Assembly: GCF_038051945.1 (NCBI RefSeq) | Contig: NZ_CP150302.1 | Span: 4,154,001-4,218,000, forward strand | Reading direction: 5' to 3' | DNA: 64,000 bases | Origin: Paenibacillus sp. FSL H3-0469 | Lineage (GTDB): Bacteria > Bacillota > Bacilli > Paenibacillales > Paenibacillaceae | Part shown: positions 33,331 to 41,124 of the stretch, in pieces | Numbering within the stretch: position 1 is the stretch's first letter | How the letters are laid out: the number at the start of each line of letters is the position of its first letter | Notes under the pieces: model-generated | Seen by the model: only the letters and a program-made list of their open reading frames with translations | What the model was told of the DNA's origin: nothing | Databases searched by the model: none | Program-made: the position numbers and the translations under genes

Positions 33331-33473
33331 GAAAAGCGAGAGGAGGTACACCCCGGTTAAGCGCCGCAGTGCGTCTCACTCTCGCCTGATTTCTACAATA
33401 CAAATATCATGACTAAAGCCCATCAAACGGCCAAAGACGCCAAATATCAGTCATTAAAAATCTAAAGTCATCT
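33331..33473. other. Gene-free spacer
   Basis: AT-rich sequence between the transposase remnant and the SUKH gene. No reading frame, hairpin or promoter that I can support. Confidence 0.5.
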
Positions 33474-34010
33474 CTAAGAATTATGATTCCAAGACCAAAA
33501 AAAAGCTCCTTGTGCTGTTATAAGTCTATCAAACCATATTTCAAAGTTCAGGTTTATTGGTTCACCTTCATACTCTGCTGAATCATAAACAGATCGATCG
33601 AGTAGGTAGTCTTCCCTACCTTCCTTTACTCTGTTGGCATTTACACAAATAAGTGTCTGATCATATTTAGCTATCACGTAGATATGAGACGGGGCAGGAT
33701 AACGTTCTAAATAATCTTCAATCTCATCAAGTCCCAAAACATACCACGATGGCTCGACCTTCTCTTCTTCGTCTTTAAATAACTCTGCACCATTATGGAT
33801 TGAAAGAAACAGTTTTAAGCTATTAGGTAGAATTAATCCAGTTTCCTTTTGAAAATCATCAATTTCTCTTATAGATGCAGGTTTTGAAAAGGAACATGAA
33901 GTGTTTAGTGTATAACCTTGAGTTCTTTGAATAACGTTTAAAGAAGATTTACTTAGTCTTCTTTTTAGTCCATCCAGTGTTAAATCAAGTAAATTGGGCA
34001 CTATTTTCAT
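33474..34010 (-). CDS. SMI1/KNR4 (SUKH) family immunity protein
   Basis: A 178-residue protein. The SUKH core is visible as FSKPASIREIDDFQKETGLILPNSLKLFLSIHNGAELF, the usual I-x-x-F-E-x-x-x-G-x-x-L-P-x-x-x-x-x-F-L-x-x-x-N-G pattern, followed by a Trp/Leu-rich strand (SWYVLGLDEIEDYLERYP). Such proteins neutralise the C-terminal toxin domains of polymorphic toxins, very often nucleases. It begins 5 bp after the HNH-domain frame ends, the standard toxin-immunity order. DNA is strikingly AT-rich relative to neighbours, indicating transfer. Its RBS is weak (AAAAGG directly before the ATG). Confidence 0.85.
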   Translation of the reverse strand: MKIVPNLLDLTLDGLKRRLSKSSLNVIQRTQGYTLNTSCSFSKPASIREIDDFQKETGLILPNSLKLFLSIHNGAELFKDEEEKVEPSWYVLGLDEIEDYLERYPAPSHIYVIAKYDQTLICVNANRVKEGREDYLLDRSVYDSAEYEGEPINLNFEIWFDRLITAQGAFFWSWNHNS

Positions 34011-34015
34011 CCTTT

Positions 34016-34813
34016 TTATTTATAATATGAAAACCAGAACGAAAATTTAAGATGATGATCTGCCCATAAAGGAATTAGGTTAGAAAAATCATTGTTTCCT
34101 CCATATTCTAATGGACGAATATGATGAATTTCAATCGGTTGCGTCCAATTGACATAACCATAATTACTATCATAATAATTTCTATAAGCTGTTCTTACTG
34201 AATTATTAAAAGTTTCTCTAAGTGGCGCTGTATAGGATGAACTGTAAGTAGGCCACTCAGTTGAACTAGGCATTGTAGCGTTGAGATAACCATGAACATC
34301 CACATTTTTCCAAGATGGATATCTCTGGCCCAATCTATTTAACAATATATCTACTTCCCAATAGTTATTACCTGCTGTTCCAAGTTGACCTGTTTGGGGG
34401 TTTACAACCCATATGCCAAAAGCACTATTATACGTTGAATAAAAATATGTTTTATTGACCGTTATAGGTTTTGTTACAGCTTGGCCAACCCATATTTGAC
34501 CTGCACTCCATGCAACGTTGAGTTGGGTGAACAAACCTAAGGAAGCAAATCGTTCTGTTCCTCTGTATAATGCACTCACAGCCTCAATACTTGTTGGCGG
34601 TGTGCCAATAATGTTATTTATTTTTATAACCAAATAAGGGGATGTAGTCTCGGTAACTACAAGGCCTGATTTAAGCTCTACATAATCTGTTCCTATACCG
34701 ATTGCTTTTTGACTTTCATTAGTTAAATCACGATCATAGAAATTTTTAACTTGTGAATTTTCACTAGATTCTTCCTCTGCCCGTGCGTTTTGTTGATTTT
34801 TAACTAACCCAGG
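34016..34813 (-). pseudogene. HNH nuclease toxin module without an obvious start (truncated polymorphic toxin)
   Basis: An open frame of about 265 codons ending at 34016. The C-terminal HNH motif reads QPIEIHHIRPLEYGGNNDFSNLIPL followed by WADHHLKF, a His-His/Asn/His nuclease centre as in polymorphic toxins. The frame begins directly after the TAA of the nucleotidyltransferase gene and in the same phase, with no ATG or GTG. The only standard start is TTG 34633, which has no ribosome binding site. It is AT-rich like its immunity partner. It appears to be a detached C-terminal cassette of a large secreted toxin whose N-terminal export part is missing. Confidence 0.7.
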
Positions 34814-35560
34814 TTACTCTGCCTGTTCCTCCAGCCTCGCCCGCATCTGCGCATAGGCCTCCGGGGTGCCGACATCCTCAATCGTGCCCTCCGTATAGTA
34901 GGCCCGCATCTCCTGACGGGAATGCAGCCACTCGGGAAAATAACTCGGCGCATCCGGGTTGCCCCCTTCCGCCAGATAACGGGAGAACAGCGGCAGCGTA
35001 GAACGTTTGTAGATGTACAGCGCAAATACGCCAATGTTCGAGCGGGGCGCCTGCGGCTTTTCCTCCAGGGACAAGACCCGATTCTGCGCATCCAGCTCCG
35101 CCACGCCGATACTGCGCAGCTCCGCCGGATCATCTACCGTCCGCACCAGAATACAGTCGGTATCCACCTTGTGAAAATAGTCCAAATACCCCGCCAGGCC
35201 GAAGCCCAGCACATTATCGCCCGCCAGCACCAGCAGATCCTCCTGCGGCTGCTCCTGCTCCAGCACAAACTGGATATCGCCAATCGCGCCTAAACGCCCC
35301 TCGGGAGAAGAAGTGCCGTCGTTGAGGATACGAACCTGCTTGCTCCCTTGGTACTGCCCGGCCCACTGTTCAAAAGCATGGAAAAAGCGCTCATTCGTCA
35401 CCACAAGAATCTCCGAAATCTCCTCCAGCACCTCCAGCCGCGCGGCCAGCAGATCCAGAATCGTCCGGCTTCCCTGCACCGGCAGCAGCGGCTTCGGGGT
35501 GTCCAGCGTTAACGGATACAGACGGGTGGCATACCCCGCAGCCAAGATTAAAGCAATCAT
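34814..35560 (-). CDS. Sugar-phosphate nucleotidyltransferase
   Basis: A 248-residue protein with the glucose-1-phosphate thymidylyl/uridylyltransferase fold. MIALILAAGYATRLYPLT is the nucleotide-binding loop, followed by TPKPLLPVQG with the catalytic-site Lys, then LLVLAGDNVLGF with the metal-binding Asp, and VLSLEEKPQAPRSNIGVFALYIY. It activates a sugar phosphate as an NDP-sugar, probably for a surface polymer. Start 35560 overlaps the TetR stop (ATGA), so the two are co-translated. Pairing of a nucleotidyltransferase with a TetR regulator is unusual. No terminator separates it from the toxin module. Confidence 0.85.
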   Translation of the reverse strand: MIALILAAGYATRLYPLTLDTPKPLLPVQGSRTILDLLAARLEVLEEISEILVVTNERFFHAFEQWAGQYQGSKQVRILNDGTSSPEGRLGAIGDIQFVLEQEQPQEDLLVLAGDNVLGFGLAGYLDYFHKVDTDCILVRTVDDPAELRSIGVAELDAQNRVLSLEEKPQAPRSNIGVFALYIYKRSTLPLFSRYLAEGGNPDAPSYFPEWLHSRQEMRAYYTEGTIEDVGTPEAYAQMRARLEEQAE

Positions 35561-36252
35561 CCTTTGCTCGCCCCTTTGCCTGGTCCGGGTGCCGCAAACA
35601 AGGATTGGGATAGCAAAGCCATCGTCTGTTTGTATACGGTATGGGCGGTTAAGGTATCTCCAAGGAATCCACCCATATACAGATGAATTACACCGTGCAG
35701 TGAGGACCATATGACGGCGACAAGAGCCCCGGTCTCTTCCTGATCCGAAATAAGCCCCTGCTGCTGGGCGGTAATGATTAGAACCTGTAGTCGGCTTATG
35801 GCGGTCAACGTTCCCTGCATACTCTCCGCATCCGGCTTGAATTCGGCAAAAGCCCCTCCGAACATCAGCTTGTAATAGCTGCTGTAATCCTGTCCGAACT
35901 GCCAGAAGGCTTCGCCCAGCTCCAGCAGATGCTGCCGGAGGTCAGCGGACGGCGGCACCTCTTCAAAACGCAGGGCCAGCAGCTTACAACCTTCAAGATA
36001 TAACTGCTGGGCCAGCCCCTCTTTATTGACAAATAGACTATAGATAATTTTGGTGGAACAGCCCATTCTTTGCGATACTCTGCGTACAGTGACGGCCTCC
36101 GGCCCCTCTTCCTGCAGAATATCTGCGGCTGCATCTACCACTAGCTTACGGAGATTCTCCGTATTTTGCAGACGGGCTTCCTGATAGGTCTTCAGTGTCC
36201 GGCCCGTGGATGGCGAGGACTTGTCTTCGTTATGGATAGGAATCACCTTCAT
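35557..36252 (-). CDS. TetR family transcriptional regulator
   Basis: A ~231-residue repressor. The HTH covers about 25-75: LRKLVVDAAADILQEEGPEAVTVRRVSQRMGCSTKIIYSLFVNKEGLAQQLY. The C-terminal part resembles the TetR_C_33/WHG type (YYKLMFGGAFAEF, LHGVIHLYMGGF). The ATG at 36252 is used here; TTG 36279 is possible, and neither has a clear RBS, so weak or near-leaderless translation is likely. A strong promoter (-35 TTGACA 36332-36327, 17 bp, -10 TAGAAT 36309-36304) drives it. It is divergent from the SDR gene and probably binds the palindromes at 36376-36413. Confidence 0.82.
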   Translation of the reverse strand: MKVIPIHNEDKSSPSTGRTLKTYQEARLQNTENLRKLVVDAAADILQEEGPEAVTVRRVSQRMGCSTKIIYSLFVNKEGLAQQLYLEGCKLLALRFEEVPPSADLRQHLLELGEAFWQFGQDYSSYYKLMFGGAFAEFKPDAESMQGTLTAISRLQVLIITAQQQGLISDQEETGALVAVIWSSLHGVIHLYMGGFLGDTLTAHTVYKQTMALLSQSLFAAPGPGKGASKG

Positions 36253-36303
36253 TCGGTTATCAATGTTATTGACCAGCAACAGGGTTGCCGGGTTCTAACA
36301 GGA

Positions 36304-36332
36304 ATTCTAAACATTCGCACCTGGGATGTCAA
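36304..36332 (-). promoter_or_regulatory. Promoter of the TetR-nucleotidyltransferase operon
   Basis: Minus strand -35 TTGACA, 17-bp spacer, -10 TAGAAT. Transcription would begin near 36297, close to the coding start, consistent with the missing RBS. Confidence 0.65.
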
Positions 36333-36358
36333 TTAAACCCTTACGTGAAAAAATTAGA

Positions 36359-36413
36359 TTGACACACGTGTGATGTTTTGGTTACTATGATTCACATAGG
36401 TAACGTTGTTACC
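36359..36413 (+). promoter_or_regulatory. Promoter and TetR operator of the SDR/SMP-30 operon
   Basis: -35 TTGACA (36359-36364), 18-bp spacer, -10 TACTAT (36383-36388). Overlapping and following the -10 are GTTACTATG/CATAGGTAAC (imperfect) and a perfect GGTAAC-GTT-GTTACC palindrome (36399-36413), with outer TTTTGGTTAC/GTTACCAAAA arms. The nested symmetry fits cooperative binding of the divergent TetR protein. Confidence 0.7.
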
Positions 36414-36447
36414 AAAACAAAACATTGGTTCAGAAGGAGAATTGAAA

Positions 36448-37248
36448 ATGAATATTAAAGGGAAATGGTCATTGGTCACCGGAGCCTCTTCGGGAATCGG
36501 AGAACAGTTTGCAAGACAATTAGCCAAGGAAGGCAGCCATCTGGTGCTGGTCGCCAGAACCAAAAGCAAACTCGAGGCGCTCGCAGCCGAATTGACGCGC
36601 AGCCATGGAGTTCAGTGCCGGGTGATTCCGCTGGATCTATCGCTCGAAGGCGCTGCCGGAGAGCTGTACCAGCAATGCCAGCAGCTTGACCTGAATATCG
36701 ATCTGCTGGTGAACAATGCGGGTTTTGCCACCCATGGCCTGTTCGAGCAGGTCTCCGGCGAGCGCCAGCATGAAGAGGTCATGCTCAACGTAGCCGCTGT
36801 AGTCGATATGACGCATCTCTTCCTTCCCGGAATGCTCCACAGAGGAGCAGGTGCTGTGATCAATGTATCGTCTACCGCAGGCTTTCAGCCGCTGCCTTAT
36901 ATGGCCGTCTATGGGGCGACCAAAGCTTTTGTCTTATCCTTCACCGATGCCCTCTACTGGGAGAATCGTGATCGTGGCGTACAATTCTTCGCCCTGTGTC
37001 CAGGCTCGACGGAGACTAATTTCTTCAACGTGGTAGGTACGGAGGATGCCTCTGTCGGCGGCGCGAAGGACTCGCCGGAGCGGGTAGTGGCCCTTACACT
37101 GCGCGCTATGGCCAGAGGAAAACAGTACGTTGTTCCGGGGCTCCGCAATTACCTGAGTGCCCAGATCACCCGGTTCATGACCCGCAGACAAAGCCTGCGC
37201 CTGGTCGGGGGTATGCTTCGCCCTACAAACCCTAAGGAGAATGTCTAA
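36448..37248 (+). CDS. Short-chain dehydrogenase/reductase (DltE/YqjQ-like classical SDR)
   Basis: A 266-residue Rossmann-fold enzyme: TGASSGIGEQFARQLA (cofactor loop, residues 10-25), NNAGFATHG, VINVSSTAGF with the catalytic Ser, and YGATKAF with the Tyr-Lys pair. Arg in VARTKSKLEAL suggests NADP(H) preference. The substrate is unknown. AGAAGGAG lies 8 nt before ATG 36448; a longer frame begins upstream without RBS. Its stop overlaps the start of the SMP-30-like gene by one base, so the two are translationally coupled and probably act in one pathway controlled by the divergent TetR. Confidence 0.9.
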   Translation: MNIKGKWSLVTGASSGIGEQFARQLAKEGSHLVLVARTKSKLEALAAELTRSHGVQCRVIPLDLSLEGAAGELYQQCQQLDLNIDLLVNNAGFATHGLFEQVSGERQHEEVMLNVAAVVDMTHLFLPGMLHRGAGAVINVSSTAGFQPLPYMAVYGATKAFVLSFTDALYWENRDRGVQFFALCPGSTETNFFNVVGTEDASVGGAKDSPERVVALTLRAMARGKQYVVPGLRNYLSAQITRFMTRRQSLRLVGGMLRPTNPKENV

Positions 37249-38381
37249 TGTCTACAGAAACTAATCAACGCAAACGGTCCGCCGGTAAGCATATCCGTAG
37301 ATGGAGCTTGATCCTGCTCGGAATAATCGTGCTGGGAATCGCCGGATTCCTGCTGATGCCAGCCCCGGTAGAGCCTGCCGTGTGGTCTGCACCTGCCGCC
37401 CCTTCTTTTGAGCAGGAGGGTCCCTGGAAAGAGAACAGCAAGCTTAGCTCCGCAGAGCTTGTGACAGACCGCGCGAAGTTCCCGGAATTTATCACTTTTG
37501 ATGCTACGGGCCGCCTGTATACAGGCGACTCTGACGGTAAAATTTACAGAGTGGCCTTCGATGCGGAAGGTAAAGCGCAGCCAGCCGAAGTGTTCGCCGA
37601 TACCCAGGGAACACCTAACGGGCTGAAATTCGATGCTGCCGGAAATCTGATTGTGACGGATATTCAGAAGGGGCTGCTGTCGATTGGCAAGGACGGGAAG
37701 ATTGAAGTATTGGCCACAGAAGTAGATGGAGGGCCGATCTATCTGGCGAACGAGCTGGATATCGCGCAGGACGGAATGATCTATTTCTCCGATACCTCTA
37801 ACTACGGCAAGGTCATGTTCAAAGAGATCGCCGAGAACAAACCGCATGGACGGTTGTTGAGATATGATCCGCAGACCCGGCAGACCACCGTTCTGCTGAA
37901 GGATTTATATTTTGCCAATGGGGTCGCATTGTCTGCTGAAGAAGATTTCGTGCTTGTTGCTGAATCGTACCATTATCAGTTGACCCGATACTGGCTGAAG
38001 GGGCCCAAGCAAGGCACCTCGGATATATTCGCGGAGAATCTGGCGGGGTTCCCGGACAATATCACCCGTGATGAACAGGGGCATTTCTGGGTAGGGGTAT
38101 TTACAACCCGGCTGGCTTTTGCCGATTACATGCACAGTCATCCTTGGGTAGCCGCGACGATGTCCAAGGTTCCGCAAACCTTGTTAGATGGAGCAAGTGC
38201 CCCGGTAAAACACGGACTTGCCGCAGAATACGGCCCCGAAGGCGAGCTTGTGAGCAGCTGGCATGATCCGGAAGGAACCTTGTACGGGATCACCACTGCC
38301 GTAAGCCAGGGAGGATATTTATATCTCGGAACTGCACCGGGCGGAAGCCAAGGGGTTCACCGGGTGCTTTTGAAACCGTAA
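37248..38381 (+). CDS. Membrane-anchored SMP-30/strictosidine synthase-like beta-propeller
   Basis: A 377-residue protein with one N-terminal membrane anchor (about 19-38, LILLGIIVLGIAGFLLMPAP) and an outward six-bladed propeller. Repeats of the form D-x-x-G-x-L/I-Y-x-x-D-S/T are visible (FDATGRLYTGDSDG, FDAAGNLIVTDIQ, IAQDGMIYFSDTSNYG). LANELDIAQDGMIYFSDTSNYGKV, shown in part, together with FANGVALSAEEDFVLVAES matches the strictosidine synthase-like/APMAP group of lactonases and esterases. Metal-binding Glu/Asn/Asp are likely at those loops. The activity is unproven; the partner SDR suggests oxidation to a lactone followed by hydrolysis. Confidence 0.82.
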   Translation: MSTETNQRKRSAGKHIRRWSLILLGIIVLGIAGFLLMPAPVEPAVWSAPAAPSFEQEGPWKENSKLSSAELVTDRAKFPEFITFDATGRLYTGDSDGKIYRVAFDAEGKAQPAEVFADTQGTPNGLKFDAAGNLIVTDIQKGLLSIGKDGKIEVLATEVDGGPIYLANELDIAQDGMIYFSDTSNYGKVMFKEIAENKPHGRLLRYDPQTRQTTVLLKDLYFANGVALSAEEDFVLVAESYHYQLTRYWLKGPKQGTSDIFAENLAGFPDNITRDEQGHFWVGVFTTRLAFADYMHSHPWVAATMSKVPQTLLDGASAPVKHGLAAEYGPEGELVSSWHDPEGTLYGITTAVSQGGYLYLGTAPGGSQGVHRVLLKP

Positions 38382-38604
38382 GATTGCCACATTGAGGCAG
38401 CCCAATAGTAGCTCACTCCGGCAGGAGGGGCTGCTGTTGCGGTTCACCACATCCGCAAGCTTAAGACCCACCTGCTCCAGACGACCATTCATATGATTCA
38501 GTGCACCTTCCACCTGCTTGTCTGGTTATTTTGCAGGGTAATTATGGTAGAATTACAAGGGAGTCATTGAGATAACGGGTATCATACCTGAATGGAGGAT
38601 AAGC
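38382..38604. other. Intergenic region, no supported gene
   Basis: Holds a GCAGCCC/GGGCTGC inverted pair (38396-38432) that could be a weak hairpin after the SMP-30-like gene. A short minus-strand frame (EGALNHMNGRLEQVGLKLADV) looks protein-like but has no RBS or start context. Confidence 0.35.
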
Positions 38605-38808
38605 ATGAAAACATTCCTTGCCTCAAAATCTTTTCTGGTCACATCAATCTTGTTCAGTCTGCTATTCATTGTGAATCTGACTGCAACACCAGATGGTACA
38701 GCCATAGACATGGTATTCAGTATCCTGAAGTCTGTCTTGGCGGGGGTAATCAGCGGATTTTTGATTGGCGGAGTGATTTTTCTTTTACGGAAGAAGGACA
38801 AGATTTGA
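38605..38808 (+). CDS. Small two-helix membrane protein (67 aa)
   Basis: Two hydrophobic helices (about 8-26 and 33-60, with small-residue motif LAGVISGFLIGGVIF) and a basic tail LLRKKDKI, so the C-terminus is probably cytoplasmic. GGAGGA lies 6 nt before the ATG. There are no recognised domains. It lies between the SMP-30-like gene and a convergent TPR-like gene and may be monocistronic. Function unknown. Confidence 0.6.
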   Translation: MKTFLASKSFLVTSILFSLLFIVNLTATPDGTAIDMVFSILKSVLAGVISGFLIGGVIFLLRKKDKI

Positions 38809-38837
38809 ACACAACTCCACTTACAATGACGGGATCT

Positions 38838-39653
38838 TCATACTATTTGACCGAGGCACTCCTGTAGCAATTCATGATATCCCCCGGCCTGTTCGTCCGT
38901 CACTCCTTCCCGCAGTGCTTCGAACAGCGCCAGACAGCGCTTGAAATTCCCGTCATGTCCGGACTGATGGGCCAGTCTTAAAGATTGCATCATCCAGTCC
39001 AGCGCCTCCTGTATTCTGCCTGTCCGTTTATGATATAGCGCTAAATGATAACAATAGCTGAAATAGTGCGAGAGATTGCCTGCATCTTCATAGTCCCCAA
39101 ACCCGGCACTCTGCTCCGCGAACGTATGCAGCAGATCATCCACATCTAGCCCGTAATCCACCGCAGCCTGCAAAATAGTCCCTAACCCCGGCAACAGCTC
39201 CTCCGGATGATCCTGCAAGAAACAGCAATATTCCTCCAGAAGTCCAGTCTGCCCTGAGAGAATATCCACCATATACAAGTTAGCACGCGCCAAGCCTCTG
39301 AACTCCTCGGCAATCACCTCTCCTTCTTCCCCCAAATCCTCCATCCAGCCCAGCTCAGCATAGCGGTATATCATCTCTCTAGCGTCGTCATACTTCTGCT
39401 GCTTCTGATAAGCGATGCCCCGCATCAAATGACTGAACCCGAAATAATATACAAGCGGACGCTGCATGTCCATAAGCGGTACCGGAATTCCTTTAGCCTT
39501 GTGATACTGCCGCTCCTCATAGATACACTGCGCATAGCTGTAAAGAATACCTGCTGTATTCAGCATCTTATCCCAATCCTCTAAGCGATTTGCCATTTCC
39601 AGCATTTCAACGATAATGTCCGGATTGAGTATTTTTAGAATAAAAGGGCGCAT
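38838..39653 (-). CDS. TPR-like helical-repeat protein divergent from the XRE cassette
   Basis: A 271-residue all-helical protein. Several helix pairs with TPR-like spacing of aromatic and Ala residues are visible (MRGIAYQKQQKYDDAREMIYRYAELGW, YCYHLALYHKRTGRIQEALDWMMQSLRLA), each given here in part of a ~34-residue unit. It lacks an HTH, so it resembles the regulatory TPR half of Rap/PlcR-like or XRE-TPR proteins. The ATG at 39653 follows AAAGGAGG. It is divergent from three XRE regulators, and a 16-bp perfect palindrome sits between them. A role as partner or target of those regulators is inferred from layout only. Confidence 0.65.
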   Translation of the reverse strand: MRPFILKILNPDIIVEMLEMANRLEDWDKMLNTAGILYSYAQCIYEERQYHKAKGIPVPLMDMQRPLVYYFGFSHLMRGIAYQKQQKYDDAREMIYRYAELGWMEDLGEEGEVIAEEFRGLARANLYMVDILSGQTGLLEEYCCFLQDHPEELLPGLGTILQAAVDYGLDVDDLLHTFAEQSAGFGDYEDAGNLSHYFSYCYHLALYHKRTGRIQEALDWMMQSLRLAHQSGHDGNFKRCLALFEALREGVTDEQAGGYHELLQECLGQIV

Positions 39654-39719
39654 GGTCGTGCCTCCTTTTTCCATTTTAAGTTAATTGTATAACTAAATAT
39701 ACATTTGGTCAAGATAAAA

Positions 39720-39735
39720 AGTACTTTTAAGTACT
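39720..39735. promoter_or_regulatory. Perfect palindrome AGTACTT-TT-AAGTACT (XRE operator candidate)
   Basis: A 7+2+7 palindrome between the divergent TPR-like gene and the XRE cassette. A TATTATAAAG -10-like element for the XRE genes starts about 3 bp downstream, so the palindrome would occupy the -35 region. This is a typical autorepression layout for phage-type XRE proteins. Confidence 0.65.
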
Positions 39736-39814
39736 AATATTATAAAGATTACTTTGTCTTTGATGATCTGTAATGGTTAACATACCTCTTCTAACCTTAA
39801 GTGGAGGTGATCCC

Positions 39815-40165
39815 ATGAATTTACCAGAAAGTGTAGGAAGTCGGATACGTGAGCTTAGAAAAGCTAAAGGATGGACCCAGGAGCAACTGGCGGAAGCTGC
39901 ATCACTTCACTACAGCTATATAGGTGGGGTTGAACGCGGAGACCGCAATATTTCTTTGGAGACCCTGGAGAAAATAATAGCTGCCTTCCAAATCCCCGCT
40001 GAAGAAATTTTTCGTTTCGAGGATCATACCGACCGCCGTAAGGTGTTAGATGAACATATGACTTTGATAAGTAGCAGGAGTACTAATGAGATAGAAGCGC
40101 TGACCAAGATCAATCGGGAAGTGGTGGCTACATTAGATAGCTCCGAAAATAAAGATGGCAGATGA
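39815..40165 (+). CDS. XRE family regulator 1
   Basis: A 116-residue protein. The Cro/CI-type HTH covers 8-63 (RIRELRKAKGWTQEQLAEAASLHYSYIGGVERGDRN, then TLEKIIAAFQIPAEEIF), and a C-terminal ~50 residues (RRKVLDEHMTLISSRSTNEIEALTKINREVVATL) probably form a dimerising helix. GGAGGTGAT is 6 nt before ATG 39815. It overlaps XRE 2 by 11 bp, so the genes are translationally coupled. A partly deleted copy lies at 40894. The cassette is AT-richer than the surrounding genes, suggesting transfer. Confidence 0.88.
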   Translation: MNLPESVGSRIRELRKAKGWTQEQLAEAASLHYSYIGGVERGDRNISLETLEKIIAAFQIPAEEIFRFEDHTDRRKVLDEHMTLISSRSTNEIEALTKINREVVATLDSSENKDGR

Positions 40166-40514
40166 ATTCAAACCCGAGCTTGTAAAAAGAATCGGGGAAC
40201 GCATCCGAAGATTACGCAAAGAAATGAACCTCTCGCAAGAACAGCTTGCAGAACGGTCCGGTCTACATACTAATTATGTGGGTCAAGTTGAACGCGGAGA
40301 AAAGAACCTCACGCTTGAGACCTTGGAAAAGGTCGTTACAGGGTTAAACATATCGCTAGAGGAACTGTTCCGTTATATTGGACCCATGGAGCAAAAGGAT
40401 GCTCTTAGTCAGATTATAGAGTTACTGGTTGAGCGCCCCTCAGAAGATCAGAAAATGGCACTTAGTTTGCTAAAATCGGTTTTAGAGTGGGAAGAGAAGA
40501 AACATGACCTTTGA
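40155..40514 (+). CDS. XRE family regulator 2
   Basis: A 119-residue protein with HTH at about 10-66 (RIGERIRRLRKEMNLSQEQLAERSGLHTNYVGQVERGEKN and TLEKVVTGLNISLEELFRYI). Its C-terminal tail is YRYIGP-type followed by IIELLVERPSEDQKMALSLLKSVLEWEEKK, different from that of XRE 1. Start overlaps the end of XRE 1 (ATGGCAGATGA). Together with XRE 1 and 3 it forms a run of related, small, single-HTH regulators that could form homo- or heterodimers. A remnant of a second copy follows the deleted XRE 1 copy. Confidence 0.87.
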   Translation: MADEFKPELVKRIGERIRRLRKEMNLSQEQLAERSGLHTNYVGQVERGEKNLTLETLEKVVTGLNISLEELFRYIGPMEQKDALSQIIELLVERPSEDQKMALSLLKSVLEWEEKKHDL

Positions 40515-40526
40515 GAATACTACGCT

Positions 40527-40874
40527 ATGACAGACTTACGGAATACAGTCGGAGACCGAATGCGCGCTATAAGAAAGGCCCAAGGATTAACACAACAGCA
40601 ATTAGCCGAGCTATCCAACTTGGATGATGCGTACATAGGAGCAGTTGAGCGTGGGGAGCGGAATTTTTCTATAGATACCTTAGAGAAGATCGTAACAGCA
40701 TTACAAATTCAACCCAGCGAGTTATTTCTCCATTCTCAGGGTCTTAACGAGACTGAGGCTGCGCAGCAGAAAGCCCTTGATGAATATGCGGGTATTGTCA
40801 GCAGGTTAAGTGTGAAGCAAATCACTACTCTGCAGAGGATTGTTAGCGAGGTAAAAGGAGCTTTTGAAGCATAA
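40527..40874 (+). CDS. XRE family regulator 3
   Basis: A 115-residue protein with HTH at about 8-65 (VGDRMRAIRKAQGLTQQQLAELSNLDDAYIGAVERGERN and TLEKIVTALQIQPSELF). A short C-terminal helix ends LSVKQITTLQRIVSEVKGAFE. The gap to XRE 2 is 12 bp. It is no closer to XRE 1 than XRE 2 is, so the three probably arose from older duplications than the recent copy at 40894. It likely shares the promoter at 39720. Confidence 0.87.
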   Translation: MTDLRNTVGDRMRAIRKAQGLTQQQLAELSNLDDAYIGAVERGERNFSIDTLEKIVTALQIQPSELFLHSQGLNETEAAQQKALDEYAGIVSRLSVKQITTLQRIVSEVKGAFEA

Positions 40875-40893
40875 GCATTCCTGAGGTGATCCC

Positions 40894-41124
40894 ATGAATT
40901 TACCAGAAAGTGTAGGAACGACCCTGGAGAAAATAATAGCCGCCTTCCAAATCCCTGCTGAAGAAATTTTTCGTTTCGAGGATCATACGGACCGCCGGAA
41001 GGCGTTAGATGAACATATGACTTTGATAAGTGGCAGAAGGACACACGAGATAGAAGCTCTCACTAAGATCAATCGGGAAGTGCTGGCTACCCTGGATAGC
41101 TCCGAAAAAAAAGATGCCAGATGA
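40894..41124 (+). CDS. XRE 1 copy with the HTH cleanly deleted
   Basis: A 76-residue protein that begins with the same eight residues as XRE 1 (MNLPESVG) and then jumps to TLEKIIAAFQIPAEEIF, continuing nearly identically to its end. Compared with 39815-40165, exactly 120 bp (40 codons) are missing, removing the DNA-binding helices while keeping the frame, the start, the AGGTGAT RBS and the C-terminal dimer helix. It could titrate XRE 1 by forming inactive dimers, or be a decaying copy. The few substitutions (ISGRRTHEIEAL) show it is not brand new. Confidence 0.75.
   Translation: MNLPESVGTTLEKIIAAFQIPAEEIFRFEDHTDRRKALDEHMTLISGRRTHEIEALTKINREVLATLDSSEKKDAR

Noticed and set aside
38319..38513. 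Short minus-strand frame with EGALNHMNGRLEQVGLKL
   Set aside because: Overlaps the 3' end of the propeller gene, has no RBS, and cannot be tied to a family; possibly a worn remnant.
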